From contig JASBNA010000050.1 of assembly GCA_038087015.1 (NCBI GenBank), positions 124,001 through 188,000 of the forward strand: a DNA stretch of 64,000 bases. The letters are read 5' to 3'. The notes beneath the pieces were generated by a model. The model saw only the letters and a program-made list of their open reading frames with translations, did not search any database and was not told where the DNA came from. This document shows, piece by piece, positions 36,377 through 48,441 of the stretch; the first letter of the stretch is position 1; every line of letters begins with the position of its first letter. This DNA comes from Cerrena zonata (taxonomy: Eukaryota > Basidiomycota > Agaricomycetes > Polyporales > Cerrenaceae). The position numbers and the translations under genes are program-made.

Positions 36377-36910
36377 CTCCGCGAATAGCTTACGAATGAG
36401 TACCATCCCAATTAACACTCCTTGCAACAACGGAAAACAAAATGACGTGCTCGCAACTTTCTATAGAACTTCCGAGTTACTGATGATCCTATTCTATATG
36501 ATATCCTCCCGCCATGCATAGTGTCAAGACAACCTTGTGGCTCCGGGATAGAGTTTAATGGACACTCCACGTACCTTGGACATGGGGCGAAAATCATCTC
36601 AATGAGGATCATCGATGCACACCGTAAAGGAACGGACTTTTAATGACCGCTTTCACATCTCATCTAGTTTCTTGGATAGTTTTCATCTGAACGGTGGGAT
36701 GAATGCTCCGGACACTAGGTTCTAGGGCACTCAAAAGGGACTCGCTCGTTTTACGACCAAAACCTTGATTGACAGCGTGGGGGTATATCGACTATGATAC
36801 ACCTCGGGCTCTGGTGTCAAAATGACTGGATGCAAAGCATTGCATGTTTGAGATCGATGATAAGCTCATGTGTTTTGCGCACTCGATGAACCTTCTCTCA
36901 CTTCGTGAGG
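36377..36910. other. Intergenic between the two trefoil genes
   Basis: No coding feature; serves as the 3' flank and promoter of the two related genes. Confidence 0.45.
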
Positions 36911-36917
36911 TATAAAA
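36911..36917 (+). promoter_or_regulatory. TATA box of the I66-like gene
   Basis: TATAAAA lies 95 bp before the ATG at 37006, followed by a C-rich leader. Confidence 0.55.
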
Positions 36918-37005
36918 GGTCTGTAAGAGAACATCATCCTATAATACTCATCAACTAACTGCTGGACCTCGTTCCCACGTAACCCTCATCCCTACACACT
37001 CAGTC

Positions 37006-37589
37006 ATGGCTCAAATTCCAACTGGCCGATATATCATCACGAATGTCAAGCAGCGCACCCTCGCTACTCTTGCTGACCCCAACGACGGCACTCCCGTCTC
37101 TGCCGACGCAAGAGACTTCGTCGACGTTGCAAAAGTAAGCTCACTCAATCACCGGAAATATTCCAGAGCAACTCATGCAACAATGGTAGTGGAATGTGAT
37201 CCGTCTGGCCAACGGAAAATATCAGCTACAGAACGTTGGTAGCGCCAACTATGCAAACGTCCTAAATCGCCCGCCCGTCGGGACCACAATCGAGGGCCGT
37301 AACACCCCTACCCAGTGGGTCATCCAAGAAACCCGCGCGAAGGACCAATTCACGTAAGTATAAACGCTACGTTGAGCCCATACCCAAAATAATCACGCGC
37401 TATTTTTATAGCATTGCTACTACTGATTCCCGCCTCTTCTGGGGTCTCGTCGATGAGGAAATAGGCACCAGTGTAAGCTTGAGTTGAAAGTTCAAGTGGA
37501 ATTTGGCCAACTAACGAAGCATATAGATTGAGCTCGCATCCAGTGCCACCGACCAGCGCAACTGGTGGATTTTCAGTCCCACCAGATAA
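37006..37589 (+). CDS. I66-like beta-trefoil serine protease inhibitor (or ricin-B-like lectin)
   Basis: Four exons (37006-37134, 37190-37353, 37412-37472, 37527-37589) encode 138 residues, the usual size of a single trefoil. The pattern TGRYIITNV, WNVIRLANGKYQL, PTQWVIQET, FTIATTDSRLFW and GTSIELA is that of fungal I66 (cospin/LSPI-type) inhibitors, which block serine proteases and are thought to protect fruiting bodies from grazers. The ricin-B-like lectin fold is the alternative. There is no secretion signal, as is usual for cytosolic mushroom defence proteins. It sits 630 bp after the larger relative, in the same direction. Confidence 0.75.
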
Positions 37590-38160
37590 TAATTATTCAC
37601 TCTAACCTCCCGCCAGAACGTATCAGAATGAAAGAAATATCAGAAAATATCAATATGGCCGTAAACTGTACAATAGCTTGAGACGGGAAGATTGTAATGT
37701 AGTTTTTACCCCTACCGAAATATATCCGTGAAGGCATATAGTTTCCATGATGAGACAAAAGGCCTCTCTCCCCTTCGCGGAGATCTAGCAGTAGGAACTC
37801 GCATATATGTATGAAAGACTCGTGTATTTGAAGCAGAGCGAGTTAACTATGAAAGAATAGTGTCCGTCGACAAGGATACATCTCGGACCGATACGGTCGC
37901 TTAATATGTGGCTGTGAGTGCAACGTTGTACATTGAAAGTTAACGTTGGCGCGAATTTACTAGCGATATATGCCTTACTCTTTTGTATAATGGCAATGTT
38001 TGCAGGTGCGGTAAACGGAATGCTCCTGCCACTGTTCTCCGTTGAGGGTCTTCCTGTTAGAGGGGTGATTTGCGGCCATGTGGTATCTGGATCTCTGACT
38101 AACTTCTCGATATGACCATGATATCCAAAGAATTGTATTAGTTATGATCTACCGTGTAAT
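37590..38160. other. Intergenic, no gene seen
   Basis: A 65-codon frame at 37918-38115 has a hydrophobic stretch but no support as a gene. Confidence 0.4.
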
Positions 38161-39189
38161 TCACATAGCGACTAGTCGACTGTGAAGCTCAGCAGGGAGG
38201 CACACTTCATGCGGAAATCGTTTCGACATGTCAGGAATGGTCCCATCAGCCAAGTCATGGGCAATATTCCCATAACTTTGAACATGGACACATTTCAAGT
38301 TGATTCCACTTGTCTGTTCCAATGCTACAATACGCCTGACGACAACGTTCTGGCCCAGGTGTCTTGAATATCCACGTTCGAGGCAAAATATAGCCTCAGT
38401 GCAATCTATGTGGATAGGGATCTGGCATGATGTGACCCCTTGAGCTATGAGTGCTCTTAGAGCTAGCTCGATAGCAATGAGCTCGGCCCACCCGATATAC
38501 CCAGGAGATAGGCTGAGAGTGTCGGGGAATCTCCAGGCTAACCAACGGCGGTCGATGGAAACATCAACACCCCGGATGGAAGCATCGGTATAAACATTTG
38601 AGTGTACCACAGGGAGTTCTTGGAGCGGGAATGGGGAGAGATGGGTGGAAACAGGCCGAGAGAGCCGTGCTCGCCACCATTGCACCTCATCAAGTGCTGT
38701 CGCTGAAATTCCTGGCGTGGAATCGTCCATTCTAGAGAATTGGAATAATGCGGGGAGTCGGTTGCGACATTCTGGTATCAACTATGTACATCGTCGAAGG
38801 GTTTGGACAACCAGGACGCGCTCGGGGTAGGGTATGAGCATACCGGGGACCTCCCATGTCGGTAGGATTTCGCGTAGTATCGCAGTTTCTTCTCGTGTAA
38901 TTGGGAGGTTCTGGTCTGTAGATAGTCGTCGGACTTGGGAATTGACTGCACTCGAGTGCATCGATGCTGAAGGATAGGGAAGATGGTTCCTGGGCGTACT
39001 CCGAAGATATCGGGAATGCACCAAGACGTTGTTTCTCGTTTGAGTGTGTCGCCAGTGACATTCCGGATAGTCAACCTTGCGAAGGGGCCCAACGGTGGGA
39101 TGACGAACGTTGATGCGATATAACAAAGGCTGTAATGTAAGGCATGTTTGTATACTGGTCATACCACCAGGAACACGAATGTCTATCAT
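38161..39189 (-). pseudogene. Retroelement RT/RNase H fragment
   Basis: On the minus strand, 38161-38781 reads as an RNase H-like region: NVYTDASIRGVDVSI (first Asp), GWAELIAIELALRAL (Glu), IHIDCTEAIFCLERG (Asp) and a later HDLAD (catalytic Asp region). Upstream of it on the same strand (to 39189) come frame-shifted pieces that look like the end of a reverse transcriptase or its connection domain. No long open frame spans it and no LTRs were found nearby, so it is a truncated relic of a fungal retroelement. Confidence 0.65.
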
Positions 39190-39676
39190 AGTGTCAGTTC
39201 AGTTCGGACGAATAGGGCTGTTGCTTACTGATCCCTTGACTCAAGTACTGTACCTACAATGTTAAGAATTCTGGATGTGCCCTAGGGTTTGCGTCTCATG
39301 TCAGAAGTATATGTTCATCTGAATCATGCTCAGATCAAAGAATCTTGGCCGCCGGAGCTGGGCGGCAGAGCCTGGTGTGCGTGTTTATCTCCGACCGAAA
39401 CCCGAAAGCAGACTGGAGATCTGGTTAACAGGCAAGTAGTCCGAAAAATCCGAAAGAAATGCTCAAGGTCATCTGGTCCTCGGTAAATTGAAGCTACATG
39501 TGCTTGGTGCGGTACTTGTGTACAAGAACTTGATTGAATACGTACGGGTTCAACAGGAACCACCAACACAGCCAGCTGTCTCGTTACTAGGTCGATTGTT
39601 GACCTCTCTGAGCAGTCACTATCTCGCTCTCAACACTTTGCTTAACTGACGTCGACGTCATATACTTGGATTCAAC
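39190..39676. other. Intergenic upstream of IDP1
   Basis: No gene seen; short open frames on both strands overlap each other without motif. Confidence 0.4.
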
Positions 39677-41501
39677 ATGGGAATCATGATTTGGCCACGT
39701 TCACTAGCACTTTCGCAACGCGCAGCTGTCTCTTCGAGGTCGGCTTATAGAGCTGCTGTATTGAGCAGGGGATTCGCTAGCAGTGCTGCCAGGTTGCGTG
39801 AGTCAACTATTCATTTTGAATCTGTGGAATTTTGACTTAGAAACACGCATGTTTGTTATTTACTGTAGAGGACAAAATTGTTGTCAAGAACCCTGTCGTC
39901 GAGTTGGATGGTGATGAGATGACCAGGATCATCTGGAAGAAAATCAGGGAGGAGGCACGTCGTTACCTCCTTACCCTGCGATTTTGAAGACTTACCAGAC
40001 CTATTAGTTGATCCTGCCCTACCTCCAACTTGACATCAAATATTTCGATCTCGGACTCGAGCATCGTGATGCTGTATGTTTCTCTCATTACCATCTCCCC
40101 CTACATGCACAGCTCAAACCGTTGCCTCATCTCCCTTTTCCTCGTCCTCACTATCGTCCTAGACCAACGACCAAGTCACGATCGACTCTGCCGAAGCCAT
40201 CCTCAAGCACAACGTTGGTATCAAGTGCGCCACCATTACCCCCGATGAAGCGCGTGTGGAAGAATTCAAGCTCAAGCAAATGTGGAAGAGCCCTAATGGA
40301 ACCATTAGGAACATCCTCGGCGGTACTGTCTTCCGTGAACCCATCATCCTGCAAGGGATTCCTCGTCCCGTACCCGGCTGGAAGAAACCGATCGTCATTG
40401 GAAGGCACGCGTTCGGTGATCAGGTACGTTGGCCTCGTGCATTTGATTATAGTTTGCGGTCTGGAGTGATTGTTTACATTTGTGTGGAATATTTTGTAGT
40501 ATCGCTCAACAGATTTCGTTGCACCTGGTCCTGGCAAACTTCAGCTGGTGTACACACCTGCGAATGGCGGTGAAGCAACTGTTATGAATGTCTACGACTT
40601 TAAGGGCAAGGGTGTTGCCATGAGCATGTACAACACCGATGAGGTCAGTATATTGCATTCTTTGCCACCCATCATACAACTTACTTCGCATTTCAGTCTA
40701 TCACCGGTTTCGCCCACTCCTCCTTCAAAATGGCCTTGTCGAAGAAACTCCCTCTCGTAAGATAATCTCTCTCCCTTACGAGCACGCGATATTGACATAC
40801 CCGTTTTACCCAGTTCATGTCCACTAAAAATACTATCATGAAGAAATATGATGGACGCTTCAAAGACATCTTCCAGGAAGTCTATGAAAGCACTTACAAA
40901 TCTCAATTCGAGGCAGCCGGTATCTACTACGAGCACCGACTCATTGACGATATGGTCGCTCAGGCCATTAAGAGTGAAGGCGGCTTTGTATGGGCTTGCA
41001 AGAACTACGATGGTGATGTCCAAAGTGATATCCTTGCCCAAGGATTTGGCTCTTTGGGTATGATGACCAGTGAGTTAATCACGCCCGACGGCAAGACCGT
41101 CGAGAGTGAAGCTGCGCACGGTAAGTTCTATATTCCTTCCTATTTATATGTTTCTCAGAACTTAGCAATATTTGTCGGCAATAGGTACCGTTACCCGCCA
41201 CTACCGTGAATGGCAGAAAGGCAACGAAACTTCCACCAACCCCGTTGCCTCCATCTTTGCCTGGACACGTGGTCTCATCCATCGTGCTAACCTCGATAAC
41301 AACCCCGCTCTTCTCTCCTTCTGCAAAGACCTCGAAGCATCATGTGTTGAACTTATTGACCAAGATAAGATCATGACCAAGGATCTTGCGTTGGCGATCC
41401 ACGGAAAGGGTATGAAGAGGGAACACTGGGTTATCACTGATGTGTATATGGATAAGGTGAATGAGAAGCTCAAGTCGAAGATTAAGGCCAGGTCTGCTTG
41501 A
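39677..41501 (+). CDS. IDP1: Isocitrate dehydrogenase [NADP], mitochondrial
   Basis: Eight exons (39677-39797, 39869-39954, 40008-40073, 40163-40423, 40500-40643, 40697-40756, 40814-41120, 41185-41501) join to about 453 residues. The first 40 residues are basic, Ser/Ala-rich and lack acids: a mitochondrial targeting peptide. Then come [44 protein letters not shown] (isocitrate site), [34 protein letters not shown] (metal-binding Asp), [18 protein letters not shown] and [12 protein letters not shown] (NADP site). It oxidises isocitrate to 2-oxoglutarate and makes NADPH in the matrix. The second intron (39955-40007) has a GC donor: the family requires EE|LILPYL, which places the junction at gag|gcacgt. 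Confidence 0.97.
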
Positions 41502-41875
41502 TTACATGTGTAGGAGGTTTTTATAATGTGTAGAGGTGGGTGTTTGAGCGGGGGTATGGAGTATGAAAAGTTGTTCGGAGTCATGCGGTGAACGTTTTAG
41601 TGTTGTGTCATCTTTGCTGGCTTTTTGTATACCTATTGACCTGTTGAATTGTACTTATAACTCACTAACGCCACCATTCTTGTATGCGGACCGTGAGATC
41701 CATAACTCGAGAAGTCGACTTCTAGTCTCAGACTACATTTTACTTTTCTCAAGTATGTACTCGCGCTGCAAACCAACACACCTTCCTTTTTCATCCAAAT
41801 GTTAAATAGACGCGCGATATCCGCTTGACACTCATTGCAGAGGTCTCTAACTTGTTGAATCACGCCTCTTCGACC

Positions 41876-42429
41876 ATGTTTCCGACCTGCACCCTCCTTT
41901 CAAACATCGTCTCCCAACCCTTCAAGCGTGCACAGTTGGGTCTCTTCCACGGCAAAACCAAGCAATACGGAAACAGTGTCCCGTTTTCCAAACACAAAAC
42001 TCGTCGGTCATGGTTGCCCAACGTACATAACAAGAGGTTCTTCTCGGATACCTTGGAGAATTTCGTGAGGGTGAAGGTGTCGACGAAGGCATTGAAGACG
42101 ATTAAGAAGGTATGTGCTATAATTGAACTTTTGGCGGGACTCCGTCCAAAGTAGAATCATTTGAGCTGGAACTCTACGGACCAGAAAGTGGACTTGTGCT
42201 GACAAATTGGTTTACTTTTTAGCACGGTGGCATTGATCATTATGTCTTGAAGACAAAACCCGAATTGCTCGGACACGAGGGCATGCGGATACGAATCATG
42301 GTCAGAGAGAAACAAGCAGAGAAGGCTGCGAATGGCGAGGTGTCACCTGCGAACTCATCAGCGTCGACAATTGTCCCACCTCCTTCCCCATCAACATCCC
42401 CGTCAGAAGCCTCTGCTTCGCTTTCGTAG
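41876..42429 (+). CDS. MRPL24: Mitochondrial large-subunit ribosomal protein bL28m
   Basis: Two exons (41876-42109, 42223-42429) encode 146 residues. The core KRAQLGLFHGKTKQYGNSVPFSKHKTRRSWLPNV is the bL28 family signature (G-N-x-V-x-x-S-x-x-x-x-T-x-R-x-x-x-P-N), followed by basic RVKVSTKALKTIKK and GGIDHYVLKTK. The protein is part of the mitochondrial 54S subunit; the yeast ortholog is called Mrpl24. The C-terminal 40 residues are Ser/Pro/Ala-rich and species-specific. It lies about 370 bp downstream of IDP1 on the same strand. Confidence 0.9.
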
Positions 42430-43201
42430 TTTACTTCGTGAGTGGGCAGATATCTTATAACGTACCGTCCCAGACTAATACTTGTCCGTTGTGTGAATAG
42501 TGTAATTCAATCGATATTGCTTTAATTCCATTCGTAGACCTTTCAAAATATGGCTTAATACCAGACCGCACTAGCACAACACGTATGTTCACTATGCCAA
42601 GATAACTGAAAAATCCAGAAGGATGAACGCAAAACGTTCGATGACAAACTCAGGTCAGCGAACCGCCTCGCCCAAAAACTAGCACGTCGGAATTCAGGAA
42701 CACCTTTTAGGCCGCCTATTAATGTGCCTACTGTATTATTTGCAGACTATATGCAAACACCCTCCCGGAGCCAACATCGACCGACGTCAAGGACTACATG
42801 TTCTGGTTCCTGGTGGTCGAACTTCTAAGGGCTTCGTTCCTGCCTGAATGTTGGCTCTTCAGTTGGGGTGTCTTAATGTCGCGGCTGACCTACCAATTAC
42901 TTCATGATGCGTAGTTCAATGTGCTAGTAAATGCGGTCCTTCATTTGGTCTATTGCCTCAAAACATTATTCCGCACGTAAATGCGAGTCGTACTTGCTCT
43001 TGCCCTTGTTTACCTGTCAAGGTGGTCGGGTACCTCGAGTGTATTGGCCTCGGTGCTCCAGTATTTCCGAATGCCCTGAATGATGAATGCTTAGATTGAT
43101 TCAACTCGAATGGTTCCTAGCATTGTCGATTGTTTAAAAGGATACCATGGTCGACTGCCTTTCACTAACCACTCCACAACGTTCTTCACTTTACAATCAC
43201 C
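42430..43201. other. Intergenic, no gene seen
   Basis: No motif-bearing frames. A C/T-rich leader precedes the ATG at 43202 (caccatggct, a good start context). Confidence 0.45.
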
Positions 43202-44586
43202 ATGGCTCTCTACGTCCCCCCTGCAGCTAACTCTGTTGCTGCTCTTTCTTCTGGGGATCTTCTCTATGCTGTCCTGAACGAAGTTTACGGCCAGGTCCAA
43301 CTACCCATCAAACTCGTTTCGAAGAAGAGACGAAGGGACCTTGACGCTGTTGTATTAGCTAAGAGTTTCTTGGACGTAGTTAGTGCCGCAGCCAGAGACG
43401 CTATCGCGACAAGGAGCAGTACTGCTATCGCAGCTATGGTCCATAGAAACAGGCCAGTTGTCACTTTGAACGCTCAAGGCACGGGTTACGTTCCACGCAC
43501 CAATTGGGGTACTGTCTGGGGATTATTGGGACCACAAACAAGGAAGAGAGGGCAAGATGCCGTACTTACCAAGATTATCTGCAAGTTTGTTCAACGTTGG
43601 TTCGATAATGTGGTCCAACCTCGTAAGTTTCCTATTTATATTTCACATCTATACACTATGGTATCGCTTACATATGCTAATGGTATTCTTAGTGCGTTTC
43701 CCCACTAGTCTTCGTGGAACTGGAGGTACCGCGACTAATGACCGCGTTGCTGCATTCGCTAACGCTGTGAGTTGCTTCGCGTTTCAACTTTCAAAGTATA
43801 CGTGCTCATACGGTATCTAGGTCCTGGCACGGGATGGATACAAGTGTCCCTGCTACTGGCGGTATCAAATTCAGCAGCGTTGCGGTAGGTCAGCCACGTA
43901 CAACGATCGAAGTCGCACATATCATCCCTCATCACTTGAAGAAGAACGACAATGTGGTCAGTCTAGAATCATGATTTCTTGTTATCTCATAAACTCATTT
44001 CTTGTTACAGACTCGTAGAGTCGCAGCTGCCTTCCAACTTTTCGGCGGTATCGCCACCAATATTCAGAACGATATCGACCAGCAGTGTAACGGAATTCCG
44101 ATGGACATTTGTCTCCATCGTTCCTTCGACCGACTAGAATGGTCTATCGAGGTTCTCGCAGGTGTTTACTACCTCCGTTTCGTTCGCTACCCCACTGCTT
44201 CTCCGGCTATCGGTGTCGCCTCCCAAGTCGTTCAGAGGAACATGACCTTAACCTTTGGCGGAAACAACAACGAGAAGCCTAAAGCCGAACTCTGCAACGT
44301 GCATCACGCTATCTGTCGTTTCGTTCACATGGTTGGTATGGCCGACATATTCGACGAGATTGAAGATGATGATGACGAGTATGTCCCCTCTTTGAAGTTG
44401 GTGATAGCGGAGGACGGGACGGAGATGGAGCTAGAGGATGAGGATGAGGAGGTGGTAAACAAGGTAGAGATTGGTGACGATGGCGATATTCCATACGTGA
44501 AGCCGTCTGTCTCGACGAGCGGAAATGATAGGAACGTGAGATTCCTCAAGGAAGGGTACCCTAGAGAAACGGTACTTGTTAATTAA
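43202..44586 (+). CDS. HNH-endonuclease-domain protein with a frameshift in the HNH motif
   Basis: Four exons (43202-43622, 43693-43766, 43821-43956, 44011-44586). The N-terminal 160 residues are helical and unassigned. The HNH_2-type domain begins at exon 3 (VLARDGYKCP), continues TGGIKFSSVAV and IEVAHIIPHHL (the His pair), and ends in exon 4 with NGIPMDICLHRSFDRLEW. The C-terminus is highly acidic (EDDDDEYV, ELEDEDEEVV). In exon 3 the frame breaks at about 43851: TGTCCC is followed by an extra T before GCTACTGGC, and exon 3 has 136 bases where 135 would keep phase with exon 4. It is either a pseudogene or a sequence error. Basidiomycetes have many HNH_2 proteins of unknown role. Confidence 0.75.
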
Positions 44587-44743
44587 TTAGTTCATGGGTT
44601 CTCGTTTAAAATATTTTCATTGTTGTCCCGATTCTGAGCCATATAACTTCATCACCCTTCAGCATACATTTAAGACGACTGCTATAGAACGACCGATTCC
44701 CCAATTAGTACACGAAATGGAAATGTCTGGTTATCGGAAAAGT

Positions 44744-46562
44744 CTAGTTGGTAGTAGCCTGTGTGAACGGTGTAGTCGCAATACCAAATTGATTGTTGGC
44801 AGAGTCAAAGACGGTATAGAACCTCTCCAAGAACGTCATGCCATCAATGAAGTCGATGCCTTCACCCAAATTGGATCCCAAGTCACCAACGATCAAATAA
44901 ACGAAGTCGGTTGTTCCACCGATTGCGGTGTTGAGCTAAATCATCAATAGAGTTAGTATTGAAAACATTTCTAAAGGTAGTAGACTTACAGCTCGTGGCC
45001 AAGCTTGTGCGTTAGGTGTGAATTCGAAGGTAGTCTACACGTATCATCATCAGATAAACCGTTGGAATCGTTAGTGTCAAAGGCACCTACATCACCGATG
45101 GTAAAGAACAGACTCTCCAAGTTAGCAAATTGTGCAGGAGTGAGACGAAGGAGACCTGTGTTATTATCGGGAACAGCTCCTGTTACATTCTGGTAAGCGG
45201 TAATGGCATCTAACAGAGGTGTCAGTTTCTCTCGTTTTCATGCGTTTGAGAACGCAATGAAAGACTAACCAGTAGCAATAAGCAGAAGGGTGGTTCCCGT
45301 GTCTGTGATACCGGATGTTGAAGGCAAAATCGGAGTTCCAGCAGCACCATAGGTAATTGTCTGGTCAATACCCACGAACTCGTTAGCGGGTGCTGAGGTT
45401 GTTAGAGGCCTATACGGTTTAGGAATGGCATTAGTCATTGTAAAACTAAACGTTAGAACAGTCAGGTTACACTTACACGAATGTAATATCTCCGGTGAAC
45501 TTGCTCGTGTCAACACCTCCGAATGAGATCTCACCATTAGTGGTCTCCAGCTCAGTGGTAGGCTCGAAGGAGATCCCGACCAGACTCGACTCGATCAGAC
45601 CTTGTGCAAAGGCGTTGTCGGTTACAGTGGCAGGACAATCACTCGTGTCGGGGAACAGTGTAGCTATAAGACGTCAATATCTCGGTTATTTCTACCTAAA
45701 AACGCACTAAACTTACCACATGTCAGATCGGTAGGCCCAATTCTAGGTAGTTTAACCGTCAATACGAGTTAAGCAGGTAGAACACGCAGAGATGCACACC
45801 CAATGATTCCGTCAACGCCATCGAAGCCTGCATCTTCAATAGCGACTCCAATAGATTGGTTCGAGATCACAAAACCAGGAGCCAAAGTGATCTGGTCAAA
45901 AACTTCCTGGCCTTGACGGACATGAATAGTCTTATCTACGGTGGGAGGAGGTGGTGGCGACTTACCAAGGACGAAACCAGAACCATAGATGACTTCCTAT
46001 ACATCATATTGTACATCAAATTACGCTCAAACTACCGTCGCAAAGACAACATACCACCAAGTCGTTAGTTATCAATGTAGTGTCGGTAACAGTGAACTGT
46101 TTCCCAGCACCAACCCAGGTATTGGAACTACCAGTGTCCACTAATAGGTCAACTTTGATAGCAAATTTAGCAGTGTAGATTGAGATACATAATATTAAAA
46201 CCTACATTCAGTCGGCGGGTCTCCGACACCAACCTGAGAAATCCATTAAGTAGACGCTCAACTTGACTATGAGTCTGAGGGGGTGACCTTACATTCAGAA
46301 TATAGTCGACTGCCTGATTTGTGGCAGGGATTCCAAAAGCAGCAGCAGAGGCCGAGACTTTGTTACTACCACGTTGGGCCTTAGTTCGAGTCTTGAGAGC
46401 CTTTGCACGAGCTTGGTCGATCTTCAAGAGGTTCTGGATACTTGTTGCATTGATCCGGCGTGCAAACGGCAAGCTAACAGGGCTCTTCGTGATTGTCACG
46501 GCCAGGTGTGCCCCAACAGTGGTAGCCAAAAGGAGGGCAATCGCGATCCAACGCTGCATCAT
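44744..46562 (-). CDS. Pepsin-like aspartic protease (A1), copy 1
   Basis: A multi-exon gene on the minus strand starting at 46562. Signal peptide MMQRWIAIALLLATTVGA, then a propeptide (VTITKSPVSLPFARRINATSIQNLLKIDQARAKAL). The mature enzyme has the first catalytic Asp in VDLLVDTGSSNTWVGAG, the flap-like VIYGSGFVLG, LAPGFVISNQSIG, GVDGIIG, NGEISFGGVDTSKFTGDI, the second catalytic Asp in GITDTGTTLLLIATG, and a C-terminal block ending FIDGMTFLERFYTVFDSANNQFGIA. All junctions I traced stay in frame, so it appears functional. A1 enzymes are secreted endopeptidases, mostly acid-active. It is oriented opposite to the other three copies. Confidence 0.88.
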
Positions 46563-48441
46563 AGAGATGAGTTCACGAAGATTGAGACTCGAGGAGCTTG
46601 AGATATCATCCTAAGCATCGTATCTCTAGATATACCGCGACCAAAAGACCTGCTTGCGAGTGCTTGGCAATGAATGTCGTACACATGACCCGAGCCAAAG
46701 TTATGATTTTACTCACGGGAAGCTTACCTGACGGAAAGAGAAGGTTGTAGATAGAATGTCATGGGCAGCGGAAGGATGAGAATAAAGAAAGACGTCATAG
46801 ATAAGGTCCACTTTCAGAGCTTATGAAGTGCTTTACTGTGTTTGACCAGAATACACAACGCTTCGATCATTACTTCGACCTATTGTTACACTGCGAGGAT
46901 GATCCTAGCAATGCGTCCAATTCCATGATAACTGTCGTCCTACATTGCTTTGAGATCCTCGGAACCCAAAGTGTGGGCAAGTACGACCGAGAGGGTGTGA
47001 AGAAGGTACGGGCAGTCGCTCAGCTGCCGGTACCGTAATACACTCTGATCATAGGAGTTGATGTTAATACTAGATGGTGCAACATGGCGCATCGTGGAAG
47101 AGATTGAATAATATCAGTATTACTGCGATAACACGAGCAATCGGACTAACCTGGTAGGATCTTCTATACTGCTCAATACACTCACATGGTTATTTACAGC
47201 AGAGACTGCAATCAACAGCGCTGGGAAAGTTCATATAAAGTCGAGATCCGAAGTAGAACATTCAGGATTGGGTTCGATGATATGGTGTTGCAGCGCCATA
47301 TAGACGACCCCGTTTATATTCATTTCAGGATGTGATAAGGCATATCAGCATCGTAGATAGCCCAGATTCTCTGCTGCAACATCTAATGTGACAGATGATG
47401 AAGTATCCCCAGTCTCAAACAGTTAGCTGCAGCACATCGAGTTGGCAGGTGAGTATATGTTGTGTTTCACATAAGTACTGGGGTACTTACCATATTACTA
47501 CAGATAGTGGGGCCCATTAATTTATGGTCTCCATGCTTCACCGTTCACCATTAGTTGGAGCTCTAGACGGTCGGACGGTGCTTCGCAGTTCTCGCAAAGG
47601 GCTCACAGTCTGAATCAGTTCATTTCCAGTCGGGCTTGTTTGGTCCTGTTGGCGATCGCGTCGATCATCTAGTCCCTAGCAACTTGACGACTTTGTAACC
47701 TCTCCTCTCTGAGCTAAGCAACTACAACCTTCAACTCGAACCTCGATCGTTTCCCTGCAGCCAGTCCTACTGCACCTGACCCCGGCTACACGGTTCTAAC
47801 TTTGAGTCGTTAACTGTCGTCAATGAAAAATCGCGACCTTGCCTGTTGTACTTGATCACCAAGACATTGAAGACAACGACCATCTAGCGATTCCAAATCG
47901 GTAATCAGAGAGCAATACACCAAGCTCTCAAATGTGCCTCAAATATTAAGGCAGAAGGCAGATCGGGGCCCGCCGGTCCTAGTCCGACCCAGTCCGACAG
48001 CTTCGATCAGTGTGCCAACGGTGCCGACCCTTACAACTTGCAGGTTGTTTAAATAATCAGGACCCAGCTGGTACAGGGCGCGATGTGCGCTGATGTGCGC
48101 CGCTTTTCTCTCGATATCTCTTTATCCGAATTCTCCAGCACCGCCTACATAGGGCGCATGGGAAACACGATCACAACATCCTGCAAATACGATGATTTGC
48201 AATGAGCTCGGGGTCCTGCGAACAGATCAGCTTCCATTTGGCGTGTTCTGTCATAATCCAGCAGCTAAAAGCCCTGGGCTCTTTGGCGTGGGATCTCACC
48301 ACTTTCCGTTCTTCTTTCGCAGGTTTTCCAAGAACACTCCAACATCTCCTCAGACACACACGATCACTCTTTCCTGGCGTCATTTCTCGCTTAGTATTGA
48401 CGTCCTTGAGCTCCTCGGTGTTTCCAACTCTCGTTTGATCT
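46563..48441. other. Long intergenic region, no gene seen
   Basis: About 1.9 kb between the divergently transcribed protease copy 1 and the F-box gene. Frames at 46823-47038 and 48171-48512 lack motifs. No transposon ends or repeats were recognised, so it is probably promoter and relic sequence. Confidence 0.4.
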
